Source: Circinella umbellata
Taxonomy: Eukaryota > Mucoromycota > Mucoromycetes > Mucorales > Lichtheimiaceae
Reading direction: 5' to 3'
Length of the DNA: 64,000 nucleotides
Assembly (NCBI GenBank): GCA_025093555.1
Contig: JAIWNF010000044.1
Location: forward strand, 372,001-436,000
Positions within the stretch are counted from its first letter, which is position 1. Every line of letters starts with the position of its first letter. Made by a program: the position numbers and the translations under genes. The notes under the pieces are model-generated. The model ran no database searches. It worked only from the letters and a program-made list of their open reading frames with translations, and was not told where the DNA came from. Shown here piece after piece: positions 1 to 10,329 of this stretch.

Positions 1-96
1 GGTGGAGGAGGCGATGGAGGTGGAGGAGGCGATGGAGGTGGAGGAGGCGATGGAGGAGGCGGAGGAGGGGGAGACGGAGGAGGCGGTGGATGTTAA
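1..96 (+). CDS. 3' end of a glycine-rich protein gene (partial)
   Basis: Frame 1 reads a run of glycine codons spaced by aspartates (GGGGD units) that ends in a cysteine and a TAA stop at 94-96. Only the last 31 codons are inside the window. The composition matches the glycine-rich tail of the DUF1399 protein encoded at 45959-49787 on the other strand, so a paralogue is plausible. That is inference, because no upstream domain is visible. It could be any glycine-rich cell-wall or low-complexity protein. Confidence 0.55.
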   Translation, partial: GGGGDGGGGGDGGGGGDGGGGGGGDGGGGGC

Positions 97-1348
97 TTAA
101 GTTAAAGCCAAATATCAACGTCCAACACCATTAAACTACTATTGCCTTGTTCCCAAAATACAATATTTGCTTATCCTTTAATTAAATTAAACCTATACTT
201 TATTTATTTCGTAATATTCTCTCTTTTTTTCTTTTCTTTTTTTTTTTTTTGCTATAGTTATTATAATTTTGATAAACAACTTGTCATTTATATTAACAGG
301 AAGAGTTTGATAGATAGTATAAATGAAAAAAAAAATCGCGTTTCTTGTTAATCTCGCAAATAACTTGCAACAAAATTTATATTGTAGAGATAAATAAAGT
401 ATTACTTAGTATCAAACACCACTGAACAGTTTTAGTGCCACTGACACCTATTTCTATCTATTTATTTGTCTACTGTTCTGAATCCAATAGGTCCTTTTTT
501 TTTTAGATTCTCTTAGCTCAAATACTTTTCATTAGCAAATTAAGATGCTAAAGAAGAAGACAGATTGTTAGTGTTACATGTGGATCAAGATGTGATGGGT
601 TATAACTTTATTCACTGACACACTAATACAAGATAGAATACTTTATCAATACTGAGAAAAGAAATTAATCAGTACGTATGATGTATATACTTTGTAATGA
701 GGATTTTTTTTTTACTTTGGTCTATAGATCATGAAATTTTATTTTAATTTTTTAAGGAAGTACAAATAATAATAAAAACAATAATAACTTTTTTGAAAAG
801 AGGAGAAAAGATGTCTAATTCTATAAATCGAAAACTTTCTATAAAGAAGAGTGGAAAATTCTAATAAATAATAAATAAATTATATACAATGTTTTTGGTT
901 TTGCTGATAGTAGTGATGATGTGTTGAGAGTGGGTCCCAAGGATAGCTGATGGTTGGAATTTAAATTATACTCCTTTATTATGCAAAGTAGTTTTTAAGG
1001 TTGGCCAGCAACCTAGTAAATCCAGTCTCAGAACGGGGCTCTAAAACCGGTAATTGGTTTAGGAGTATGGAACCAGGTACTAAAGGTAATGGATCAACCA
1101 AATCATATCTACGTAAAACGAAATAATAATAAAAAAAAATATAAACCAAATGTATCCCAATTTCTTTTTATCTTTTAAAAGTGTCTTTAATTTTTAATAA
1201 TATGAACAAAACAATAATAATAAAAAGAAAGAAAGAATTACAAAATAATAACATTATATGGAGAATATTTTTCTTCTTTTTAAAAGTTCATAATAATAAA
1301 AAATAAGACTAAATTATAAACTGATAAAAAAAAATTGAAACGATTATT
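97..1348. other. Intergenic, no gene seen
   Basis: AT-rich sequence between the glycine-rich gene and the 3' end of pyruvate dehydrogenase kinase. It holds homopolymer T and A runs (about 232-250, 488-503, 705-716). The short open frames here are low-complexity, and I see no RNA gene or repeat boundary. Confidence 0.5.
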
Positions 1349-3487
1349 TTACATGAGAGGTTCATCAGAATTAGATAATCTGTTAAGGTGTAAGTATACA
1401 TCCGTTCCGTATCTATCATATAAAAGAAATAAAGAGTTAGTTATAAAAACAAATACTCATTTTTCTCTCATAATTAAACAGACATTTTTTACTTACCCTT
1501 CCATTGATATTAATTTTAAATCACCACCAAAATATCTTGCATACTATAAATATATAATTTAATTGAAATAAGTATTTATTTTACTACTAAATCAACACAT
1601 TATAATGGCACTTACCAAACGTGAAATGGGTAAACCATAACCAAATCCAGCCATAGGAGCTCTAAAATCAGATCGGCTATATTCTGGTTCCAATTCTTGT
1701 GCTTCTGCTGTAGTATACATATATGTCCATACAAGTGGAATACCTGAGCGTGGTATACCACCACCTTCATCCGAAATCTTTATAGTAATATCCTATTCAT
1801 AACAATCATAATAGTTTTAACCTTAGTATTCATAATAAGAAAAAACAAATATATATATATATATATATATTCTTACCTCTTTTCCATGAGCAATAATAAG
1901 TTTAACAGGTGGATAATTATCTTCATAATCCCCACCGAATCGTTCCACGACAGCACGTAATGAATTCTTGAGTAATTCAAATAACATATGATTTAAATGA
2001 GATGGAACATACATAAATTCAATATCACCAGGACAAAACATTTGTACTTCAGGTGCTTTAAATAATCCATAATATTCTTCACATATAAATCTTGCATTGG
2101 CAATAGCATCTTGTGCAATCTCTTGTACTTTAGTTTTAGTACAAATAACACCCACATAATCTTTTCGTGATGGTAAACGGTATAATGCAGAATGTTGACC
2201 TAAAAATAATAATAACGTTTATAATTTATATTAGAATGAGTCTTGTATATCCATCGTTTATAAAGTTCCTTTTATTTATCCTTTTCTTTTGGAGTATCCA
2301 CCCTCAACAAATAAAATAAAATAAATTTTTACCAATAAGCATACGAATTCCAATACGTGACATATAAAAACGATCCAAAAATTGTTGTACATCAGTATCA
2401 ATTAAATTAGCGTTACGTTTTTCCTTATATTCCAAAATGCCTTGAGCTACTGTTGTAACAACAGGATCATGTCTTCGTTTGATATTCTCAATTGTTTTTA
2501 CAAAGGTATCGGTATATGTTGTCATTTCAGGAGTACATGCTAATTCATCAATATTGTTATAATAACTATATAAAGAGGAAAGGTATAAGTTTCTCTTATT
2601 TACACATTCCAAATATAAATAAAAAAAAAATTCTTACCGGTGTCCAATAGGAACAGAAGGATATATTGAATTATTAACAGGTTTTCTCGGTCGAATAGAT
2701 GGATTAGGTACACTTGGAGGAAGTGCTCTTGGATCATTTTTTTGAGCACGTTTTAAACTTTCTTTGATTTCACTTGAGAGTTGTGGATGTGGTAATTCAA
2801 TTAAATCCTATTAATTTTATATATATATTTTTTTTGAGTTTTTTCTTTACTCCACTCTATTTTATCACCAGGTAAATCCATTTCTATAACAATACGTTCA
2901 TCACATTCTAAATCCATCATATTATCCCACACTAGCGATATCATCATATTACTAAGCTCACCATTCCATCCCCCTCTCCAATTTCTATATGTTATATATT
3001 AAACTTACCTTAAATGAATGAGCATACCAATCTTTTACTTTTAATATAGAAGGCATTTCACCTAAACCATAAGGTAATTCATGTAGTTCTTTTACACGAT
3101 GTGCGAGTCGTATAGGCAATTCCTCTATAATATAAATTCATTTTGGTTTATTTTTTTATTTAGTCCATCATATATAATTAAAAAAAAATTCTTGTCTTTT
3201 TGACCTATTCTTTTAAAAATAAGAAAACAAATAAAAAAAACTTTACCATGTAAAAATTGACTTGCTTTGAATAAGGTTCCTGCAGATGGCTTTTGACCTA
3301 AATAAACGAACGTTATTAATACTTTATGCTTCTCTTCTTTTTGATTCCCGAGAAAAAAAAAACAGAATATAAAATAAAAGTAAAATTATTTACCAAACAT
3401 GACCATTTGTCGAAGTGAAACACCCGTTTGTGGAAATCGCGCGAAATGTTTGATTTTATCGAATAATTGAGGTGTTATTTGAAACAT
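1349..3487 (-). CDS. Pyruvate dehydrogenase kinase (mitochondrial, nine exons)
   Basis: Phosphorylates and inactivates the E1-alpha subunit of pyruvate dehydrogenase in the mitochondrial matrix. My exons are 3394-3487, 3247-3297, 3009-3124, 2638-2807, 2333-2565, 1877-2199, 1616-1792, 1497-1543 and 1349-1412. They are all GT-AG and sum to 424 residues, the normal family length. The N-terminal four-helix region ([27 protein letters not shown]) is followed by the GHKL ATPase boxes. These are the N box ([10 protein letters not shown]), the G1 box ([11 protein letters not shown]) and the G2 box ([10 protein letters not shown]), with YARYFGGDL and [10 protein letters not shown] after them. The catalytic kinase residues look intact. 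The start lies only about eight residues before the conserved core, so no obvious mitochondrial presequence is present. A branched-chain ketoacid dehydrogenase kinase is the main alternative, but the [12 protein letters not shown] and [17 protein letters not shown] segments favour PDK. Confidence 0.95.
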
Positions 3488-3828
3488 TGTAATATATTAA
3501 CATGTAATTATTTTTTATATTTACAAACAAGAAAAAATAAGCAAAAAGCAATGAAAGAAAAAACAAAAACAGAAAAAGAAAAAGAAAAAGAAGAAGAAAA
3601 AAAAACGAATGAGCAAAAGAAGAAGAAGAACAGGAAAAAAAAAAAAGTTTGTATGACAAAGGTTAAAAAGAAAATCAACAATTAACCCCGCATTTGTTGA
3701 TAAAGTTGCAGTTGATGTTTTCCATAAATAAAATCAAAGAAACCATGTGAAAAATTGACTCCGCCGTCTGTTTCCGAGAAAAAATGGGAGAATGAGGTAA
3801 TAAAAAAAAACATTCTCTCTCATTTATT
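3488..3828. other. Short intergenic gap between PIG-T and PDK
   Basis: 341 bp between two genes on the same strand. A purine-rich stretch (about 3540-3645, AAAGAAA/AAGAAG repeats on the plus strand) would be a pyrimidine-rich tract just upstream of the kinase start on the minus strand. This arrangement is common in fungal 5' leaders. Open frames across it are low-complexity translations. Confidence 0.5.
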
Positions 3829-6296
3829 TTATTCAACTTCTTTTTCTTCTTTAATAATTTGAAAAGATCTTGTTAATAAATTAAAAACCGAACCAAAGAA
3901 TAATGCAATTACTGTACACGTTAATGTAATAACATTATATGGCATACTAAAATCTGGGGTGGGTAAACTCACAAGAAGTGTATCCGTATAAACCCGAATC
4001 GTATGACTATATAATAATGAAAATAAATTTTGTTATTTATATGCTCCAAAGAAATATTTGGTCAAAAGACTTACTTTTCATTAGGTAATTGTGCAGTTAA
4101 TACGGCCGATCTAAAGAAAGAGAAAGGTTTATGTTTTTTTGAAGAGCGGTTAGAGAATGAATTCAAGTTGTTTTAAGTTAAAAGATAAACTTTACCCAAT
4201 ATCAAAACCACGATTCGCATCAGGCCGATGCTCAGTATATTTTAAAAATACTTTATCAAAATCCAATGATAAAGTGACAATAGATTTAGCTGGTAATAAT
4301 AATTGACATTCAAGCATAGTAGGTCGAGATCGATCAATAGCAGGTTGATAATACATATCTTGAATTATATCTCCTTTTTCTTTCGATTGTTGTTGACCCG
4401 TCTTTTCATCAATAACAATAACTTGAAGTGTATGTAAATATAATTTAAGGTACCATGGAATTGAATCATAATAAATGACAGGTAATGCTTTGTCATTTCG
4501 ATTATGAATTGTGATTTCTAATCCACCTCTTTCTTGTCCATATCCAGTAAAATATCGATTAGCAGAAACAATTGGATAAGCTGGTTCCAATGCTATATAA
4601 ATAAATAAAAATAAGGATTGATAAATATGACGTGAGTTCCCCACTCATGTGATCTCAATTCATAAATTACGCTAAAAAAACAACGCTATGACGCCCTCTC
4701 TCCTTATTTTAACTTACGATAATGGAAACTATTTTCACTCCACGTCATTCGGATATCTAATTCATCTTGAACTTTTTTTTAAATGTTCCGGATTTATTAA
4801 ATCCGGGGAATAAATAAAAAACGTTCTTCCGCTTAGTTTGAAAATTCCCCCCATTCACTTCGCATCCTTCTTATAAATTACCTTCTTTAAGATCATATCC
4901 TTCCAATGGATTGTTTAATTCTGGACTTAATTTAGCATTTAAATCATCTTGAATAATATGTACACGACTATTATCTGCAACAGGACATGCTCCATGTAGA
5001 ACTCTATCAAATACTTCCTTTAATGACCAATCTATAAATTATAATATCATTAGAATTCTCTCTTTTTTAAAATAAATAAATAATGTATCCATGAAAATAG
5101 TATATATATATGTGTATACCTCGACGACCTGTTTCCCTTACTGGATCCAAAACCGATGTTTCCGTTTGTTTTAATTCCATAATTCTTCGTGTACAATCAT
5201 CATTCTAATAAAAAATTATCAAGTTTTTTTTTTTTTTCAATGTCTTAATTTTTTTCGCCCCTTTCTTCAAACCCAAAAAAAACTTACTGCACAAATTGAT
5301 TTTGCATGAATTGACATTGAATGGAAATTTGAATTATATATTTTGTGAGCATTTAATAATTCTGCAATACCAGACTTTTATTTATAATATTAGTATTTTT
5401 TTTTGGTAAAAGTCTCCACCGTATATAAAAAGTCATTTCCCCACACCCCATTACACCTTCTTCCTCAGCAAACATATGGTTACTTAGTATCCATGGTAAC
5501 AAAATAGATTACAACTTACTTTTGCTTTACATGGCAACAATTTAATCCATGGTGTTAAATTTTCAGTACACACACTTTCATGAGGTAAGGAACCATAACG
5601 TAATAAAATATTATTATCATTTTCAAATGAAGAAGATGATGATGATCGAAATGATAATGTTGGTTCAGTAGTAATTGTATCATCAATAAAATTTAATGAT
5701 GCACAGAATAATCCAGATAATGTATTTGTAAGTGATTTCCATTGATTATCCACACTAACAACAGATAGGGAACTTGTCAGTTTCACTTTTATTATTACAC
5801 CATTTTATAATAATTATTATTCATTTTTACCGAGTAGAATTTTCCATCCATGCCCATAATTCAACACCTGTTCCTGTCGATTGTTCTGGTGGATAACCCC
5901 ATTCATCATATTTCCAACGACCTTGAGTAAACGTCAAATGCATTTCGCGTACTTGATATTCTTGAAGTACTTGACCAATAACTTTTGGAAATAGCCCATA
6001 ATGATGTACTAAAAAATAGAATTAATTAAATAAAAAAACGTTTCCTTTCCTTCTTTTTACAATTTTAGGTCAAAGGTATCAAATGATATAATAATAATAA
6101 AAAAATATAATTTACGTGAAGCACCAGGTACTGGATTAATAACATCAACATGAGTAGTAAAATTAAAATGAGCCAATAATTTTCCATCTGAAAGTGATCT
6201 TAATGTTAAATCTTCATTAAACTGTTCTTTGGCACATGCTAAAAGATTATTATTTACGAATAATACTATAGAAAGTATTATAAAAGATGTATACAT
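3829..6296 (-). CDS. GPI transamidase subunit PIG-T / Gpi16
   Basis: Component of the ER-membrane GPI transamidase, which attaches preformed GPI anchors to protein C-termini. The first exon encodes a signal peptide (hydrophobic [11 protein letters not shown], about residues 4-14) and then the conserved Gpi16 start [17 protein letters not shown]. Later exons give [59 protein letters not shown] and [18 protein letters not shown]. They are followed by [17 protein letters not shown] and a single C-terminal membrane segment ([20 protein letters not shown]) with a short charged cytosolic tail. This layout, a lumenal body plus one C-terminal anchor, is the family pattern. About ten GT-AG exons are present. 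The start is shared with a short divergent promoter (6297-6512). The conserved cysteine that bonds to Gpi8/PIG-K was not pinned down. Confidence 0.93.
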
Positions 6297-6512
6297 GGTT
6301 TATGTGACATTTATGAGCTGTAAAAAACACAACTCGCTTTCCCTCCCCTTTATCAAAAAAAAAAAAAAAAGGAAAACACGTGGCAAAAATATAATGCAGG
6401 CGATTGATTATTATAAACAGGTTTCGTTTTTTTTTTGGTTCGTGACTCGAAACATAAAAATATTAAAGAGAGCTCTTTTTCTTTTCTCTTTCTCGCGTTT
6501 TTTTTAATCAAA
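6297..6512. promoter_or_regulatory. Divergent promoter between PIG-T and TBC1D20-like genes
   Basis: Only 216 bp separate the two start codons, so both promoters must lie here or overlap. The segment has poly-A (6355-6370) and T-rich tracts (6424-6436, 6500-6505). No sure TATA box is seen. Both genes act at the ER/early secretory pathway, so coordinated expression is an inference from layout only. Confidence 0.5.
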
Positions 6513-8295
6513 ATGTCTCGACAACGAAAAAGAACAAGACGTTCTAATAATAATAATAATAATAATAATATTTCAAAGAAAAATGATAATCACTCGAAAA
6601 CTACAGCTGTTAATGGGGAATGGAAAGTTCGTAATATAACAGCACTTCGAGCCATGGGTAGATCTCCTGGTGGTTTTGTAAATAACGACTTGAGACGTAA
6701 AATATGGTACCTTTTTTTTTTCTAAACAATTGACTTTTTTTTTCATTTATGATTTTTTTTTTTTCATTACTTGACTTAACGATGTATAATATATTATCAG
6801 GCCTTTATTACTTTATTGTGATCAATTACCCGAGAAACCTTCTCCTGCTTATACTGAACTAGGTAACATACTGGGTTTTATTTAAATCTCTTCAACAGCA
6901 TGAAATATAATTTTTTTAATTTTTATGCAATACAGATCCACATAAAGATGAAAGTCAAGTAGAATTGGATATTATAAGATCATTTAATACTTATCCACAA
7001 GGTAAGATATATACATTATATATATACATATATACTTACATGAACTAATAGCAATATTTGTTCTACTTAGATATAACTGATGAGAAAAAACAAGAATTAA
7101 GAACTCAATTAACAACTGTTATTACTCATGTACTTCGAACTCATCCAAAATTGCATTATTATCAGGTAAAAAATATATATACATAATAATAATAATATTT
7201 AATTAACATGTGAATATTTTATTTTTAGGGATTTCATGATATTGCATCTATATTTTTACTATTATTTGGTGAAAAAGATGCAAGTATTCTAATGGAAAAT
7301 GTTTCATTATTTTTGATTCGATATCCTTTTTTTTTTCTAAATATATTTTCATAATGAACGATGACGAAAATCCATTACCACCACCATCATCCAATGACTT
7401 TTTATATCTTTAACTTTATACTATGTGTGTGTTTTTTACAACACAGATGCAATGTTAGATTCATTAGATCCAATTTTAAGAGAAATTACAATGATTGATA
7501 CCATTATTCAACATGAAGATCCAAAATTACATATTCATATGACAGAGTAAGATGGGGGGAAAACAAATATTTTCTTTTTTTGAGAGCTTTATATATATAC
7601 ATATATTTATACATTTATTTATTTATTTTAGATCCGGAGTATTACCATTCTATTGTCTTAGTTGGATTATCACTTGGTTTAGTCATGATATAGATGATAT
7701 TTCAAAAATTGTTAGATTATTTGATTTATTTTTATCATCTAATCCATTAATGCCATTATATGTTGCTGCTGCTTTGGTTTTATCAAGAAGACAATTAGTT
7801 CTAAAACAATCTCCAGATCCAAGTATGATTCATACATTATTAACAAAAGTACCAAAAAATATCAATGTTGAACTATTGATTAAACGAGCCATTGAATTGG
7901 AAAAATTATATCCTCCTTATGAATTACAACAATCAAGTGGTATTGGATTAGATCAAGAATCATCAGTGAATACGTATAAGGAAATGTGGTTAACAACGGG
8001 AATCAATGATGATACTAATGAAGAAAAAGACAACAAACAACAACTTCTTCAATCAATGCGAAAAAAAGCTCAAGATATATTAGCCATGTCAGCAAATGAA
8101 AGAATTCCATTACCTATAGATCCAAAACGAGTCGCTACTGTTCCTAATACTTCAAATATATCTTTTGGAAAACAATTATTGGATAGAATGCGACAAAGTT
8201 ATAAACATGATCCAATGTTATGGACAACAGTAGCACTTAGTGCAGGTGTTATTACTTTTGCAGTAGCTACTGATCAATTTGGCCTTGTCAGGTGA
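6513..8295 (+). CDS. TBC1D20-type Rab GTPase-activating protein with membrane anchor
   Basis: Predicted to stimulate GTP hydrolysis by Rab1/Ypt1-class GTPases at the ER. Exons 6513-6706, 6801-6862, 6936-7001, 7071-7165, 7229-7320, 7445-7546 and 7632-8295 sum to 424 residues. The TBC domain starts with DLRRKIWPLLL. It carries the arginine finger in VELDIIRSF and the glutamine finger in HYYQGFHDIA. ESGVLPFYCLSWIITWFSHD follows. After a low-complexity linker, a hydrophobic segment near the C-terminus (about MLWTTVALSAGVITFAVA) looks like the tail anchor expected for this subfamily. The N-terminus has a lysine/arginine stretch and a polyasparagine microsatellite (6547-6570). Exon 5 to exon 6 is joined by an AT-AC intron (see the separate entry). 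All other introns are GT-AG. Confidence 0.92.
7321..7444 (+). other. U12-type AT-AC intron in the TBC1D20-like gene
   Basis: The reading frame ...LFLIR stops at ATATCCTTTT, the textbook U12-dependent 5' splice site, and resumes after ...ACAAC-AC with RDAMLDSLDP. There is no GT donor near position 7320. Ending the intron at the next AG (7446) shifts the frame into stops, whereas AC at 7443-7444 keeps it open, and the whole gene then totals an exact multiple of three. A branch-like ATCTTTAAC (7406-7414) matches 7 of 9 bases of TTCCTTAAC, but at about 31 nt it is farther from the 3' site than usual. Confidence 0.88.
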
Positions 8296-9076
8296 GGTCT
8301 TTTTTTTTTATGTTTGTGTGTGTATGTGTACCTATGATCTGTTTTCGTGTTTATAATATTTATATGTTATGCATGCGACTCTATTTTATTGCATGATTTT
8401 ATATCTTTATACTAATAAATTTTCTTTATATGGAATTCGGATACCTGTCATAACACACACATTGATTATTATATAGAGAATGGTTATCATCCATCTAAAA
8501 TATCTTGTAATATCTTTTCGAAAAAAAATTCTGTTTACCTATTAAACTTCTCTCCCTCCCAATTACGTATATTTTTTTGTGTTTCTCTCTCACCCTACCC
8601 AACTCAAATACCCATTCTTTTTTTTTCTACTTTATATTATGTAAACTTGTCATTATTTACTTTTACCTTTACTTATAATTTTTATTCTTAAATTCAATCA
8701 TAATAATTTTGTTATTATTATATTTAAGAATCATCAATTATAAACTTTTATTGTTATAATGTAATGTTTAAAAATATCTACTATAATAATAGGAGATAAC
8801 ACAATTTATTTTGATAGTATTATTTATTATATTTTATTTTGAAAGTGATTATAGAGCTATGTGTTTTTCTCGTTTAGAATTCTCTCTTAGCATTAAATCG
8901 AAGTTTAACTTGTAACCCTTCCCTTGGTGACACAGATGTATCAAAAAAAAACAGTCAACCCCCGCTTTTTGCACTCTCGCTTTTTGCCTAAATCCCGTTT
9001 GTACTAGATTCACCAAGAACCCTCTTCTTCGGGTGTTTTTTGAGGGAGGGGTGAATAAGGCAATACGTTTATATTG
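8296..9076. other. Intergenic with one pogo-like terminal repeat
   Basis: Downstream region of the TBC1D20-like gene, AT-rich. At 8921-8942 it holds CCCTTGGTGACACAGA, also present at about 18239-18254. Starting at 8952 is CAGTCAACCCCCGCTTTTTG, matching the ends of the element at 36745-37034. No opposite end is visible here, so it is a solo end or a fragment. Confidence 0.5.
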
Positions 9077-9999
9077 CTAGTTCACTTTGGCCGTGCCAAA
9101 ACATTGATTATTCTGCCGGTTCATTGTACTGTATGTTCCTGTAAAATGAAAAAGATGTTTAGGAAAAAGCTCAAAATACGTAAAGCCAATCTTTTGTAAT
9201 ATAGCTTTATTTTCAGAGTATACCTTTTCGAGTACGTTAATATCATTGACTACATACATATAGGCAATCATTTTGACTAGCCCTGGTGTTTGCATCACTG
9301 ATGACATATCGATATTCGATAAACACCAGTGTTCTCAATGGGACCCAATCATTTTGAATATGATGGTCTTATGGAACAATACCTACTTGCTTTTTGTGGT
9401 TGTATGCCACAAGAATGCGATCTGAGTTCTTTCCCGATCAGAAAAAAGCTTTGGCTTTGTAACCATGTATTATATATTTATGCTGTGCTTTACCAATATA
9501 TCACGTCTAATATAATATATACATATATAAACTAATAGAAATAAACTTATACTTACTGCAGTGTTATATTAAAAGAGCTTGATAAGCTAAATGGTTCTGC
9601 CATGCTAGGAAGTGTAACAACACTAGTAAGTGTCATTGTTGTCTTTGAAACAAAAGTTATACAATATACAAGATAATATGAATGATGTTTGTATTTATAA
9701 GTTACATGAGCATCTTTTCTTTGGAAAGAGCATATGTGTTTTTAATAACTTATTACTTACTTTGTGAAGAAAGGACTTTGTCGCCCGGACATTCACTAGG
9801 TAAAGTCATTAATGCTTTCAAAGGTTTTTACAAAATTATAAAACAAAGTGTTAGAAATGGGAGGAAAAAAGAGCCACTGAAAAGTATTACAAATTTTAAG
9901 CATTACAATAAGTCACCTAAACGAATTCGAGTGTATATTTTTATAATATTCAATAAGGTAAGGGAATTGGCATATAAATGTAGTTATACAAATAAATGA
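9077..9999. other. Unassigned open frames, possible gene fragment
   Basis: Open frames occur on both strands: 9077-9307 minus (FPKHLFHFTGTYSTMNRQNN), 9329-9460 plus and about 9740-9935 plus (SPGHSLGKVINAFKGFYKII). There is also a short exon-like block at 9563-9626 plus (ELDKLNGSAMLGSVTTL) flanked by AG and GTAAGT. I could not join them into one convincing gene and recognise no domain. It may be a decayed mobile-element gene next to the MULE relic. Confidence 0.25.
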
Positions 10000-10329
10000 T
10001 ACAGTTAAAATTTGGGTAACCCCCTCTCAACCCCCCTTTGCTGTCCACCCCCCCTCCTTTAGCATATTTGTGATAAATATCCAGTTTCATGTTAAAATAA
10101 TATGGAGTGTTTAATAAAAAAAAATATTAAATAAACATAGTATACTTGTGAAATAAATTATAGTAGAGGCACATATATAAAATCATTCGTAGTTTCTTTA
10201 TAATCTTTTAGATGAATAAAAGAACAGAATATAATAATAGTACTAAAACGAATAATAAAAAAAAAGGGGAACGCGGAGCGCGTACCACCATCTTTATATC
10301 TATATTGAACTTCACTTTTTTTTACAACT

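Noticed and set aside
3467..3685. Lys/Glu-rich plus-strand open frame
   Set aside because: Translation of a purine-rich tract between two genes; low complexity and overlaps the PDK first exon.
3683..3790. Minus-strand frame ending QLQLYQQMRG before the PDK start, considered as an extra exon
   Set aside because: It ends in its own stop, has no good donor, and no acceptor AG lies just before the PDK ATG, so it cannot extend the kinase.
7321..7446. GT-AG or AT-AG reading of the TBC1D20-like intron
   Set aside because: No GT donor exists near 7320 and ending at the AG shifts the frame into stops; only AT-AC fits.
8281..8300. Possible further intron at CAGGTGAGG after GLV in the TBC1D20-like gene
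   Set aside because: The frame ends at TGA directly after the membrane anchor, as in the family, and no continuing exon is seen downstream.
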